From NCBI RefSeq assembly GCF_910596095.1, contig NC_056535.1, forward strand, positions 8,163,501 through 8,227,500: a stretch of 64,000 nucleotides of DNA, in the 5' to 3' direction. Made by a program: the position numbers and the translations under genes. The stretch comes from Thunnus maccoyii (lineage: Eukaryota > Chordata > Actinopteri > Scombriformes > Scombridae). Position 1 is the first letter of the stretch; the number at the start of each line of letters is the position of its first letter. A model generated the notes under the pieces. The model was not told where the DNA came from, did not search any database, and saw nothing but the letters and a program-made list of their open reading frames with translations. Below, one piece after another: positions 11,130-23,249 of the stretch.

Positions 11130-14100
11130 TGAGGAGGAGGAGGAGGAGAAGGAGGAGGACGAGATGGCTGACAACACCTGCGTCTCAGACATTCAGACAC
11201 TAATACGCACACAAACACACCCATGTAGAAACAAAAAAAAAAAAAAAAGATCCCGCAGTGGAGACGGAGACTGCACTCTGAAGCCACGGCGGGTCTTCAG
11301 CTGACCAGGCTGTGAAGACGCTGTGGACTCGTGTGCTGTATTAGCACTGTGCTAATGACCCTGATGACTCTGAATTGTTTTTCAGCACACGTAACACTGG
11401 AGCCCAACACTTATTCATGCTGGCAGGCGTACAGTGACACACACGCACAAAGATGCCCCCAAACTGAAATCTGTCCACTCTTACTGTAAAAAAAAACAAA
11501 AAAAAAACACACTAGTCCACACTGGCAGCATGATGGACACAGGAGACACCCAGACACGCAGGAAACAGAACAATCGCAATTCGACAGTCAGCCGTCTAAA
11601 GGCTCCCAGCGCTGGATCACGTTTCCCTTATAAATGAGGCGCCATTGTTCCCAATCTCTTCTCTGTGCAAGACAGTAATTGCTCTCTGTCTCTGGCTTAT
11701 ATTTAGGTGTCCAGCTGATCCACTCACATGACATTAATCTATTTAATGGACATTTGGCAGAAAATGTTCCAGCTAAACAGATTTTTTGATCATTCAAATG
11801 TATCTGTCAGGATTTCCCCTCTCTGCCCCAACTCCCAGCGGACGCCCGGTCATTTTTTTGGCAGATTTTTTGAAGCAGGCTCACAAGACAGGCGCGGATC
11901 ACTGTCAAAGCAAATTATACGCAAAACAAATATTGTCATAAGTGAGAGATTTTTAAAAAAAATTTATTTATTTATTTTTTTTAAAGCTCTTCTGCGACTG
12001 TCGCATCAAGAGACTCCTTGCCAGCTATTCAGTTCAAAGAGAAAGATTTCAGAGTGATGCAGGTGCTAAATGTTGCAGAGGTGAGGAGGGAGTGTGTGTA
12101 GATGTGTGCCTACGAGGTGTCAGCGGGGAGGAATATTGAAACAGCGCAGCCTGTCATCATCATCAGTCATCCTCTCACTTCACTCCCAAATGTCTGAGTT
12201 TTGTCTTCCTTTGTCCTTCCTCCTCCTCCTCCTCCTCCTTCTTCTCCAGCCTTCACGCTCTCATTCATGTGACAAGCTGCACAGCAAAAACACCAATCTC
12301 TGTTTGTTAATGTCAACTGTAGGTGACCCAACAATCTGGGAGTATCTGAATCATTGGACTGTTTTGAATTAAATTTTAATGTCTAGCAACCACTTTGCAG
12401 CCTCGCCTCCCTTTCCGCTGGTAGCAGCTCGCTGTAGATTGGGCATGTTTTTCGTGTTGTAATATTGTAATTACTGCAGCAGTTTATGAGGTGATGAAAG
12501 GGAATACATGCTGCTTTTTTTCAATTGGTTTGCTGAGATGGGAGCAGCACACTCAGCCATGTAAAAGTATAGAGCATTTAATTAAATATTAATGAGATGT
12601 AAATATAATATTGTCATGGAAATGACAGCGTAAGAGCACATAAGGGAGGCCCTCCTGTAAATCTTAAAGCTGCTATTAAATCAGGCGGAACGTATAAACC
12701 CCATCAGAATTTAAACCTAGCCTAATCCAATTTGTTTTGAAACGCTTGTTTTTGAAAAGTTGAATGGTTCAATCGCGGTTTTAGTTCAGCGAACAAGGCC
12801 CCATGCTTACGCTGAGCGTGGGTGTTCGGAAAGCGCGCCTGAGAGCTCTGCCACTTTCCCTCACTTCAGATATGACTCCCCTGGTCTGCGGAGATGAAAA
12901 GAGTTTCCTCCCCCCTGTGCTACGGAGCCAGTGCCAGCGCGAGGACATACGACACACAGGGGACAGTGATCGTCTGAGCGTTGTCTACCTCGCCGCTGAA
13001 ACACAAGGCCTGGCTTTTCAGAGAGAACCATTCAATGGCTCCCTGTCTGGGAAGCCCTTGTCTTGTGTCTGATCGCACGTCTCGCTCGCCAGATAAAGCA
13101 GCCCATTCTTTTGATAGGTGACCTGATTCTTTATGTAACCTTTCTCAACTTTTGGCTTGTCTTGGGTTTTCTCATGCAGGAAGTGGAGTGTTTCTTTCGG
13201 GGAGGGAAGCTTCTGTACTAGGCCATCTCGTCACAGACCGGCATGCCCTCTGGGGGCTGCTACACCAGTCACAGCCCACCACCGTAACCAAATTACCTTC
13301 TCCATCATTTTATTTTCCATCTGATAGTTTTTGTGAAACACACTGGCAAACAGTGCCACTGTCTGACAAACAAAATGAATCACTTCAGCAGAGCTAAACT
13401 GAGCCAACACTGCTTTTTCACAAAGTTCTATAGCATAGTAGCATCTCTCACACAGATGTTTCGGATGTGCATGACTACATCCCCCTGCTGTGTGAAAGCT
13501 GACTTATAAATCCCTCCTTCAGTGGAACAAACGGAATGAACGGTGTGTCCTCACCAGGGGTTAATCGAGTGTGCCGTCAGAGGATATCATGACCTCTCTG
13601 GCGGCAAAACATACAGCACATGCCCACGTCTGGATGCAGTGAACCGGGATTACTGCATAAGATGCTGGTGACCTAGTTTTTTTGCTGTTTGTTTTGTTTT
13701 GTTTTGTTTCAGTTTTTTTTTCTTTCTGTCAGGAAGCAGCAGCCGTCAGTAGAAATGAAAAAAAAAAAAAGGTAGTTACAAGGAGGACGTCATAGTCTGT
13801 CTGGGATCAGTGTGTACTGTTGGGCAGTCATTTGAGGTTTTTAATTCTGGAACAGGTTCATCTTTTATTTACCATCCAGCCAGCAATGGTGAACATGCAC
13901 GTGGATGCAGTGAAATGAAACTCTACGGAAGAGCTTTTCAGTGTGTACAAATGCAGTGTGGCAACCAAAAAAAATTAGTTGAAAGTATGTGAAATTGTTT
14001 TCTTTGTAACCAACAAAATGCTGCGCAAGGCTGGACTTCAACAGAAAGAAGGTTTTGGGTGGTATGGTGGGTGAATTTGTTCTCTTTACAGGATGATAAG

Positions 14101-15502
14101 CATGCAGGAAGAGGTAAAGACTGAGTGATAAGGATAGATGATGATAGAATGAGACTAGTTTTCAGCAGCATGTCACACATCAACACCTCTCCCGTCTCAA
14201 AGAGGAAGATATGTGCAAGAGGCTCTGCGTGTTTGTGCGTGTGTGTGTGTGTGTGTGTGTTAGTGTCACAAGTTCATGCAGAGGGCAGAGGGTGCAAAAC
14301 TACATCTCCACTTTGATATCTGATTTGATTTTTTTTTTTTCATGTTTTGTACTTTCCAGTGTTAAAATGATTATAAAAACCAGCTGTATCACTAACAAAA
14401 CACTGACCGGAGCGAAAGGGGAAGAAAGGGCAGAAATGTTAAGGATTGCAGAGACAATCTGTATCCATCCTTAGGACTGGAGCGTTATAGGAAGGGGATG
14501 CCTGCGGATATGGTTTGCTAATGGATTTGTGCACTCAGCGATCTGTGTATTGTGTTTGTATGCATGCATACGATGCCATGCTGTTGTTGAACAGATGTAG
14601 GATGAGATGGTTTGAGTCGGCAGCTTGTAAATGGCTTCAGATGTGTTTGTTGTAACCTTTTCAGACAATCACACTCACACACACATACACACACTCATAC
14701 TAGTCACCTGATTTCTCCTCTTGTCACTACATAATGCCATCAAATGTAAAACATAAGGCTTACAGCTAAGTGTGGCAGTAAAATTCTCTCTTTCAACAGC
14801 AAAGTAATTTATGTTTTTGCTTTACAATATCAAACCAAAGAAGGACAGCACAGTACAACCCAGTGCATGTGAAAAAATTTAATATTAAATACATAAAAGG
14901 GACACCCCACCCCCCCCAAAAAAACAGTAAATTGGTACTAAATATTTTTTGCAGACAAACACAAACCTGTATGCATAATTTTGCATATTTTGGTTGTTGC
15001 AGACAATGTGAAACAGCTGGTAAGGTTAGATACATGTGCCGCTATCCATACGGAGCAGTGAAGTACGTCCCACTCAATAGGTGCAAAATCCCCGAGGTAG
15101 TCTGTGGACAATATTTATTTACTGATAATAACTCTTTCCTTGAGGGAGGCAGGTGGCATCTGGCAACAAAGACCCCAGGTCTGATTTGAAACCCAGCAAG
15201 TCATATTTACATTGTATCCACCTTAGCTTTGGTCTCAGTGCAAACCAACAGTTTAATTACATATTTTAATATGATGAAGCTTTACTGAAAATAATTCTGT
15301 GGACACATGCCATCAATAATTAGCAGAGCCAAACCTACGACAGCAGTCACAGAAAACAACAAATATCTGAGATTAGACTGTCATTTCTGGCTATGTTGAT
15401 TTTCATGGTCTCTTTTTTTTTTAATTTATAAAAAGTGACAGCTAGACAGAAGTCTGAAAATCCAAGTAAATAACCAGAACACTGACAGGCTGCACTGATT
15501 GA

Positions 15503-15504
<2 letters not shown>

Positions 15505-15577
<73 letters not shown>
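15505..15577. repeat. (GT)n microsatellite
   Basis: A GT tract of about 73 bp that gives a false Thr-His open frame on the minus strand (15347-15589). Confidence 0.95.
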
Positions 15578-15580
<3 letters not shown>

Positions 15581-16364
15581 TACTGTCATTATTGAAAGCC
15601 CCTTTTCTTTGTAGATTCCCTCGATATATTTAAAGGAAAATATTTTTCAGTATTTTGGCAATCAGCCGAATGTAATTTAAAAAGATAAATAATAATTTTG
15701 TTAATGAACTCTGATGCCACTTTACCTTTTTCAGTACATTAATTTAAAAAAACCTTAATTTTTTTTGAAAAGAAAAGCCTTACACTTTTTACTTTAGTGC
15801 TGTGCTGTAATTGCTGATAAATACCACTTACACTTATCACACTGTATTTCCACCTACACTAATTACCGTGCGCAGGGCTATTATCTCTTCTGCTTACAGT
15901 AATATGCAATGTATAAATAATTCATATGTTTTTTTTATTTTTTGTAAGCATAAACTATAAATCTACTATTCACACATGAAATGTTTTATGTCGATTGCAC
16001 AATGTTCAGGTTGGATGAATAATTTCTCTCTTTTCTCATGTTTTGCCCCCTTTTTTCTATCTATTTACTGTATCATACTGCGTTTTATTTTTTCTGTAAT
16101 TATTAAATTGAATATGTGCTGAAAGAGTCACAAATCTCTCTCTTTTTTTGTGCTCTTTTCCTCACAGGTTCCCTGGGAGCTGTTAAAGTTGTCCATGTGA
16201 CAAGAGTCCTACAGTGGCAGAAGGCATGAAGCAACACTGTGATATCATAGTGGCTGGTCCATGACACTAAACTCCATTCAACCCTCTCCACTATCCACCC
16301 GCCCTCTGTTCTCATCATACCGGACAACCAATCACTCACTCTCCCATCTACACAAAGCTGCACA

Positions 16365-19103
16365 ATGGCCAGCAAGAGGAAATCCACTGTACCCTGCATG
16401 ATACCATCCAAATCCAAACATGTGCGTGAGGAAATCATTCTGGGCTCACTACCAGAACTCCTACCAACAATCCCAGAAGATAGCATACTCAGCATCTCTG
16501 GAGAAGAGTCTGGCCATTTCTCTCACAGCTCCTCCAAATCTGAATGTGGCAGCGAGATGCAGAAAGGAGGTACATACAGCTGTCCAACATGCCGTTTTGA
16601 GTCCAGAGATCTAAACTACTTTTTGGATCACATGCACAACTGCCACTTAGACTTCAGAGCCCAGCCCACCTTCTACTGCCTGAACTGTGGGGTGTCAGTC
16701 GTCCGCTTTGAGGCTCTGGCTCTGCATAATGCTAATGCCCACCCAAAGATAATGGAGGGCCTGGTCACTGCTTCCCTTACTGTCAACAAGAGGGACGGAG
16801 TCACAACTGTGGAGCAAAGCCTCTTCACGGACAGCAGAGAAGACTACAGAGAATCTGGGATCTCCCTCACCAAAACACCAATAGCAAAGATAATGAAAGC
16901 CAAGGGAGAACACAAAAAGATTGTGGTTTCTCACACCGTGGAGGTACGGAAGAAAGACACTGGAAAGGATGTAGACCCCAGCATGCTGAAAAATGTGCCT
17001 GAACTCCAAAACGGGGCTCTTGGTGTTTCTGCCGCCCCAGCTATGCCGAGGACCACTGTCACTCATGTGATTGCGACGACAGTGTCCAACCAAGTCTTTC
17101 ACCAGCACACTCCCTCCCTTTACTCTCCCCCCTCTTCTGATTCCAATAAAGACCTTCCAAAGGTGATGATCCCTCTTAGCAGCATCCCCACCTACGATGC
17201 TGCCATGGACACCAGCAGCTTTCTCAAGACATCCTTTGGCAAGTTTCCTTACCCGACCAAAGCAGAACTCTGCTACCTAACGGTGGTCTCAGAGTTCCCT
17301 GAAGAGCAGATCAAACTGTGGTTTACTGCCCAAAGGCTCAAGCAGGGCATAAGCTGGTCTCCTGAAGAGATCGAAGAGGCCAGGAGGAAGATGTTCAATA
17401 CCGTGTTCCAAGGTGGAGCACCTCAAAAGCAACCTGCTACACAACGGCACGTCAATCACATTGTTACCCACCACACTGTCACAGCCCATCCAGGCTCAAA
17501 AGGACCAAACTTTCAGATGGCCAAAGTTCCCTATGGCAGTATAAAAACTAGGCCCAGTGGAGTCATAGCCACACAGGCCAGCATGTCAACCAATCCCCAT
17601 GTCACAAGGGTCTCGTATTCTACTCCAATTGTCCCCCAGAAGTTTCAACCCATAGTCAGAACAACACAGGTACTGACCAAGAATACTCAGCCCACTGTGG
17701 AGCCAGACAAGAGCAATGGCCACGGCCTGGACATGGCTGGAAGCAGCGTTTGTGTCAGTAGCACCAGCAGCAGTCGAAGCAGCAGTAGCAGCAGTAGTTG
17801 CAGTAGTAGCAGCAGCATCAGCAGCTATTCCAGCAGTAGTAATGGTGGTGAGACTGTCACCAGGAAACCGGTGAACAACAGCAGCCCGACCAACCGCATC
17901 AACAGCATCGCCACTTGCTCTACCAACATTAGCAATAATGATGAGCACTGTGTTGCTGACACCAACGGCAAACTGTCAAACGTCAAAAACAACAGTTTAT
18001 CAATTGGATTGGAAGGTTCAAACATTACCAAGAGTCAAGTGATCATCAATAACACCAGCAAATCCAACATCACCTGTAACAATCATAACAGCGGCGTCAT
18101 CAGTCCACAAGAGCAGGCCCATGCCGCAAAGGCCGACGACGAACGCAACAACTACATTCACAAGACCAACAACAGCAGTATTAGCAGTGAATACCCCAGT
18201 ACTACTTGTAATGACAGTGTCCCCAACCTGAACCATGCCAGCAAATCCCCAACTGTAAGCACCAGCACCACTGTCATTACAAACAGCAGCTCATCCATTT
18301 TAGATGAGGGTAAATGCAACAAGGACTTTCCCATAAAAGGCATGTCAATCTTACAGCAACTCATCAAGGAGGAGGACCCCTTTGCAGGGGACAGAAGCTG
18401 CCCCGAGATGAAAATTGACCCCATCAAGATCAACTTCAAAAGGCTGAAGATGAATGAAGGGGAGACTACACCTGAGATTCTACATCAGGAACAGAAGTCT
18501 GAGATAACTGAGATGTCTGCTAGTCAGCCATCATTCTCACCCCCCTGGGGCAACAAGAACCCCCAGCAGCTGCACATCCTCCGACAGGTTTTCTCCAGCA
18601 CCCGCTGGCCCAGCAGTCAGCAGTACGAGGAGTTAAGCGTCCAGACAGGCCTTCCCAAGTCAGAGGTGGTGCGCTGGTTCAGCGACAGCCGGTACAGCCA
18701 CAAGAATGGGCAGCTGAAGTGGCTGGAGACCTATCAGCGACCACCAGCAGAATCAGAGGAAGTGAGGGGTCACGGAGACGCTGAAGCAGAGTCACTGAAG
18801 GAGTCTCCAGCAGCCAAAAAGAAACTTGTTGAGCAAGACATGAACAAGCACCTTGAAGGAGAAGCAGGACTGAACTCAGGGCAGCGGGTTGTATGGCAGG
18901 ATTCATACTCACCGCTGCTGGGTCTGATTGGGTCCGAGGGGAGCGGCGAGCGAGGCAGAGCTGAGGAGTCAGCGCAGCCGGAAGTCTTGCAGGATCCCTG
19001 GTCAGAGAGAGCAGAGGACCACCAGCAGCCAGTGGCCAGTCAGTCACTCATTGAACAACAGACTGATGCCAGTCAGGCCAGGTACTTCAGTCATAATGCT
19101 TGA
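16365..19103 (+). CDS. zhx3: ZHX3, zinc fingers and homeoboxes protein 3
   Basis: A single uninterrupted coding exon of 912 aa; ZHX genes usually carry the whole coding sequence in one exon. The start M-A-S-K-R-K-S-T is the family N-terminus. Two C2H2 fingers are at residues 73-94 (C73, C76, H89, H94) and 105-126 (C105, C108, H121, H126). Homeodomain 1 is at about 283-335 (F-P-Y-P-T-K-A-E-L-C-Y; L-W-F-T-A-Q-R-L-K), and the flanking P-K-V-M-I-P-L-S-S-I-P-T-Y favours ZHX3 over ZHX1 or ZHX2. A homeodomain 4 match is at about 732-790 (W-F-S-D-S-R-Y; K-N-G-Q-L-K-W). Between them is a Ser/Asn/Thr-rich stretch (Ser run at about 465-493) where human ZHX3 has homeodomains 2 and 3. Known role: nuclear transcriptional repressor that dimerises with ZHX1 and NF-YA. 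An exon acceptor at 16167/16168 precedes the ATG. The gene is convergent with top1. Confidence 0.95.
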   Translation: MASKRKSTVPCMIPSKSKHVREEIILGSLPELLPTIPEDSILSISGEESGHFSHSSSKSECGSEMQKGGTYSCPTCRFESRDLNYFLDHMHNCHLDFRAQPTFYCLNCGVSVVRFEALALHNANAHPKIMEGLVTASLTVNKRDGVTTVEQSLFTDSREDYRESGISLTKTPIAKIMKAKGEHKKIVVSHTVEVRKKDTGKDVDPSMLKNVPELQNGALGVSAAPAMPRTTVTHVIATTVSNQVFHQHTPSLYSPPSSDSNKDLPKVMIPLSSIPTYDAAMDTSSFLKTSFGKFPYPTKAELCYLTVVSEFPEEQIKLWFTAQRLKQGISWSPEEIEEARRKMFNTVFQGGAPQKQPATQRHVNHIVTHHTVTAHPGSKGPNFQMAKVPYGSIKTRPSGVIATQASMSTNPHVTRVSYSTPIVPQKFQPIVRTTQVLTKNTQPTVEPDKSNGHGLDMAGSSVCVSSTSSSRSSSSSSSCSSSSSISSYSSSSNGGETVTRKPVNNSSPTNRINSIATCSTNISNNDEHCVADTNGKLSNVKNNSLSIGLEGSNITKSQVIINNTSKSNITCNNHNSGVISPQEQAHAAKADDERNNYIHKTNNSSISSEYPSTTCNDSVPNLNHASKSPTVSTSTTVITNSSSSILDEGKCNKDFPIKGMSILQQLIKEEDPFAGDRSCPEMKIDPIKINFKRLKMNEGETTPEILHQEQKSEITEMSASQPSFSPPWGNKNPQQLHILRQVFSSTRWPSSQQYEELSVQTGLPKSEVVRWFSDSRYSHKNGQLKWLETYQRPPAESEEVRGHGDAEAESLKESPAAKKKLVEQDMNKHLEGEAGLNSGQRVVWQDSYSPLLGLIGSEGSGERGRAEESAQPEVLQDPWSERAEDHQQPVASQSLIEQQTDASQARYFSHNA

Positions 19104-21135
19104 CTTACAAAGTGTGATAAAAGCTCCTAAAGTAAGATGCATTTCTCATTCACAGTGCCTTGTGATATTTTGCTAGTTTTTTGCTATTTTTCAATCAAGA
19201 AAACAAAAACACTGTAAGCCAGGTGTAGTGATGAAAGCATGACAGCTTGTTGTTTGTAGTCAATGCTGCGTGATGTACAGTAAAAAGGAAGCAGCAGAAG
19301 TGTGTACAGGTACTCATGCTGCGTATCTGATTCAAGCAATCAAAGGTCTGTGTTTAAGAAGCTATTTTTAGATAAGTAGGAGTCTGGCCCGTTGAATTAT
19401 AGATTGAGAGCGCATGCTAATATATGTGAATAAATCATGACAATTGTCTTTGGTGGGATGGATTTCCAAGAGGCAAGTTAACCCGTGCGCGGGCATCTTT
19501 TTACCATGCTCATTCCCAAAAAGTGCCTCACCTACAATACAACAAGAACTTCACCACTTTATCACATCTTCTCAATTTGTGCATGCTGTGTTTGCCTGTT
19601 TGTGTGTTGATGTTAGGGATCGCCTGAGGATGGAGCTGCTGGAGGTGTGACGAAGCAGGCCCAATCTTGCCAGAGGAACATGATGTTTAAAGGCTGGCTT
19701 GCTCCCTGGCCGTGGTCTAAAAAGAGTGTTCATAATGACAGCAGATGTGATTGTAGCTGGACCGTTGGACTCTGACTGTAACTGTGAATACCCCCCACCC
19801 CTCCTCCTCCGCCTCCTCCTCTTCCATCTGCCATCACTTCCTGCCATCGTCAAAAGAAAGAACTTCTCACCTTTGAGTCCTGTGATGTTTAAGCCTTTCA
19901 TGCTTCTTTGTGGTTGTGTGGGGAGGGTGCACAATGAGGTCAGTACGAGGGATCAAAGAAAAGAATGAGAAAAGACGCACACTGACTGGAAAACTGACTT
20001 GAATGAGCGAAGATAGGATAGGATAGGGCCGAGAGATATTGTTTTTGGGTCAGAGGGAGAAATATATATATATGATTGAAAACTGCACTATAAAAGAGGG
20101 TTTGTACTGACTGGACAGACAAAAGATGTGTCGAGGAAATGTTATTGTTGGCTTTGTGATATTTTTTACTTTTTTAGCAACCAGTACTTCAGCACTGCCT
20201 TGAATTTTACTTTTTCCGTTATTTGGTTTTCAATTCTATTTACTCTTCTGTAGTCACTGTAAGTCCAGATGCAATCAAACATGTTTTATTTAGATCAGTA
20301 TAAATGTTGGTGATCACTTTGCAGTTCAGCTACACGCAAGAGACTATATACAATGCACTAATGAAGACAGCAATGCTAAAAATCACACTGCCCCACAGTA
20401 AAGGTATTGACAGCTCTGTCAAGATCAATACACTACACTGCCCTGCAAACTGAACAGAGAGAAGCCTGTCACGCTAACGTTGCCTTACTCAGCTCTGTCC
20501 ATGTGTTTATATGACCTGTCTGTCCATCACCTTGCTTTCCAGCTACTGTGCTGTCCTAAAGATTTTAAAAAAGAAGAAAAAAAACATGCCAGTGCATTGA
20601 TGGTCACTGTTGGTCTATATCTGTGAAAAAAAACTTGTGCTGCTTTCTGTACACTTGGAGATGTTTAACTTTAAGCTGTAATTGTATCAAATATTGTTAC
20701 TGGCAAAATGTTGTTTAAAGCAAAATTATCAATTTGATCCCTAGACACTGACAGAGTGAGATATTGTGCTAGCTAGAGAGCCAAATGAGGAGATCTTTGC
20801 TCTCCTCTGAATTTTCTTGTGTTTATATAAACATACAGTCACTACATGAATCCTATTAAGCTGCATCTTTGTCAAGCTGCTAATAGCTAAGAACGGTGCT
20901 ATACCATCCAAAGTGAAATTGGAGGTTGATCTCCTACCAGCAGTGTATGCACTTGTGTCGAATGTTACAAATTTATTTTGGTTCGAGATAAATGGAATCT
21001 GGACTTACGGTGTTATGATCACTTTAAAAAAAAAAAAAAACTTTTATGAAATAGTCTGATCATAAAGCACTGTTGTATCATCCTTTCTACACTTCTGAAT
21101 CTTTACAGAATAAACTGAATACTCACCAAGCACAG
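19104..21135 (+). other. zhx3 3' UTR
   Basis: About 2 kb of AT-rich non-coding sequence after the stop codon. A canonical AATAAA at 21109-21114 gives a likely cleavage site near 21130. Long 3' UTRs are usual for ZHX genes. No other gene is seen. Confidence 0.65.
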
Positions 21136-22028
21136 GCGTCTCATTATTTGTTCAGCAGCTACAGATTATACACCTTGCACCAGGAGTGAAGATGAATTAT
21201 TCCATGGATACCAGTTATATTATTCAGTGTGATGAATGTGGAAGTAACATGATATGAATGCACTGGGATTGGAGAAATGTATGTAGCATCACCTGCTGGT
21301 GAGCAGCTGACAATACATTCAGTGCTGAATTGTGGAGGAAAAATTTAAGAGTCTGTTTCCGTAGTAGACGATCCATCACAGAATAACTTATTTATTTTGT
21401 CTGCAAGCTGTAATGTGAGTTTTTTTAGTCTCAGGTATGTATGCAGGTGGTGACCAGAACTTCTCTAGTCACAGAAGGATGTGCGCTGTGGGCAAAATGA
21501 TATTTATAAGGGCGCAGGTCTACCAGATGTTGCCTAAGGAAAGAAATCCTTAAGCAGGACACAAGGCAAGACTCAGGGAGCAGCGCTTCACAGGAATGCT
21601 CGACGTTGTAATGAGTTTAGTCAGCCACACCATCATCGTTTCCCAACTGAGGATGCGAAATGTTTAAGTGTTACATTTACCCAGTTCATGGAGTTGTTTA
21701 GTCTTTGCATGCATGTGTGCCACAGGCTGAGAACATATTTGCTCATCTTGTGATTAGAAAAGATCAAATGTGTTTGACGAAGCAAAATATGAGGACGGCG
21801 TAACTGGCAAGTCCTCCACTGTGGCTGCTAGTCCAAAACCAACAGGCAGCGGTGCTACTTGGGGGCCTCTGCTCAGGCCTTGTTTTTAAAACTCAGTCCG
21901 AGTTTAAGACCGGCCTTCAGAATCACATTTCTAAAACGTTAAAGTAAACCTGAGAAAATGTGTGAAAGAAAAGGAAAAAAAAAAAAAAAAAAAAAAAAAA
22001 AAGATACACAGAATATTTACATGTAGGG
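21136..22028. other. Gap between convergent zhx3 and top1 3' ends
   Basis: About 0.9 kb with no gene. A poly(A) run of about 34 bp lies near 21969-22002. In human, PLCG1 lies between TOP1 and ZHX3; no exon resembling a phospholipase C gene is seen here on either strand. Confidence 0.55.
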
Positions 22029-23249
22029 TTTTATTCATTTTTCAACCTACAATGAGCATAAAACTCAAAACATGATCAAGGCTATGACAAAAAATGTAAA
22101 ACAGGAATAGGATGTTGACTTTACAGCTACTTACATCAACTTTCCTATCATAAGAGTGGAACAAGTGGAATAAAATGAACTGAATTCACATTAAATGTTA
22201 CATTACTTTATGCTCAATCTTTACACAATTAAAAAAACTGCCTAAAATTGTAACAGATTGGTGATTTTTGGCAAAATTGATATCCCTCACATACCCTTCT
22301 TGGAAGAAAAACACTTTTCATTAATTGACTTTAAATACATCATCATAGCATTATCTTCAAGTAACAGATGCGGGAGTTTTTTTTTTTTTCCTTGGAACAA
22401 TCGTTAAATTAAGTTAAAATCAGATGTAGACAGGGCTATGCAGAGTCAGAGGATGCTTGCAACTCAAAAGGATAAAAATGATTGGTTCACATTTACACTG
22501 AAAAAGAAGTCCCTGATAGAGGCTGTAAAACAAAATATTCACATTCTGCTTGCTTAAGTAAATATTGAAATGGTTGCAGTATTTTCCCCTTTGCCTGCCC
22601 AGACATCCTCTTTCATGCTAAACAATTCAACATAGTCCAGTTTAAAATATTCACCCAAACAGACAGCTTCCATGGTTACGCCCCTCATACACACACATGC
22701 ACACACACAACTCAAAAGTCGAGCTCACATTTCCATTTCCTTGAAAGGCGTGTGGGTGTATTTAAGGAATTTGATTTAACTTTGTCTATCAAAATATAGA
22801 ATTCATTAATAATACATGGAAGGGCTAAAATACAGGAGCGAGTGAACAAAGAAAATGATACAAAGCATTTTTTGTTTTTGCTTCTTACAGTAGCTATTAG
22901 GACCACAGAGTTCAAAGTTCAGGCATTGTCAGGTTTTGTCCCAGAGGAGGGAGAGAGAAAAGGTAAAAGGGTCTTCCAATTACTGGGACTATGCCTTGAT
23001 GCTCAGTTGTGGGTATAGTTCAGCCTTGATGCCTGATCTCAGATCAGATGTTTAGACTACCCCAACACCCTCCTGCCACTTCATTATGGCCTCATCATCA
23101 TCTCGTCTTACCATGTTGCCGCTGTTTTTCTGCTCAAACTGTCTGAAATTCCTTATCAGGTCTGGCCATCGAGCAAAATTCAGTTAAGCTAAAAAACAAG
23201 TATCCGATAAAAAAATGAGTGTATCATAGTTAAAACCACAAACTGGGAT
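22029..23249 (-). other. top1 3' UTR
   Basis: Non-coding sequence following the top1 stop codon. TTTATT at about 22030-22035 is AATAAA in the top1 sense and marks a likely transcript end near 22015. The open frame at 22712-22915 has no supporting features. Confidence 0.55.

Larger units (their letters stand above)
8056..16167 (+). other. Probable zhx3 intron 1, no gene seen
   Basis: No coding region is supported in about 8 kb. It contains dinucleotide tracts (11080-11127, 14238-14260, 15505-15577), homopolymer runs, and complex single-copy-looking sequence around 12360-12720 and 12780-13080. It ends in a pyrimidine-rich acceptor (CTCTTTTCCTCACAG) at 16153-16167. Confidence 0.5.

Noticed and set aside
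10695-11304. Open frames of 160 aa on the minus strand and 73 aa on the plus strand
   Set aside because: They run through the GT tract and a GAG-rich tract, have no domain, and overlap each other in different frames.
16695-19047. Minus-strand frames opposite zhx3 (up to 137 aa)
   Set aside because: Antisense shadows of an intact conserved coding exon, with no independent features.
22712-22915. 67-aa minus-strand frame in the top1 3' UTR
   Set aside because: No domain, no start context, and it lies within the inferred untranslated region.
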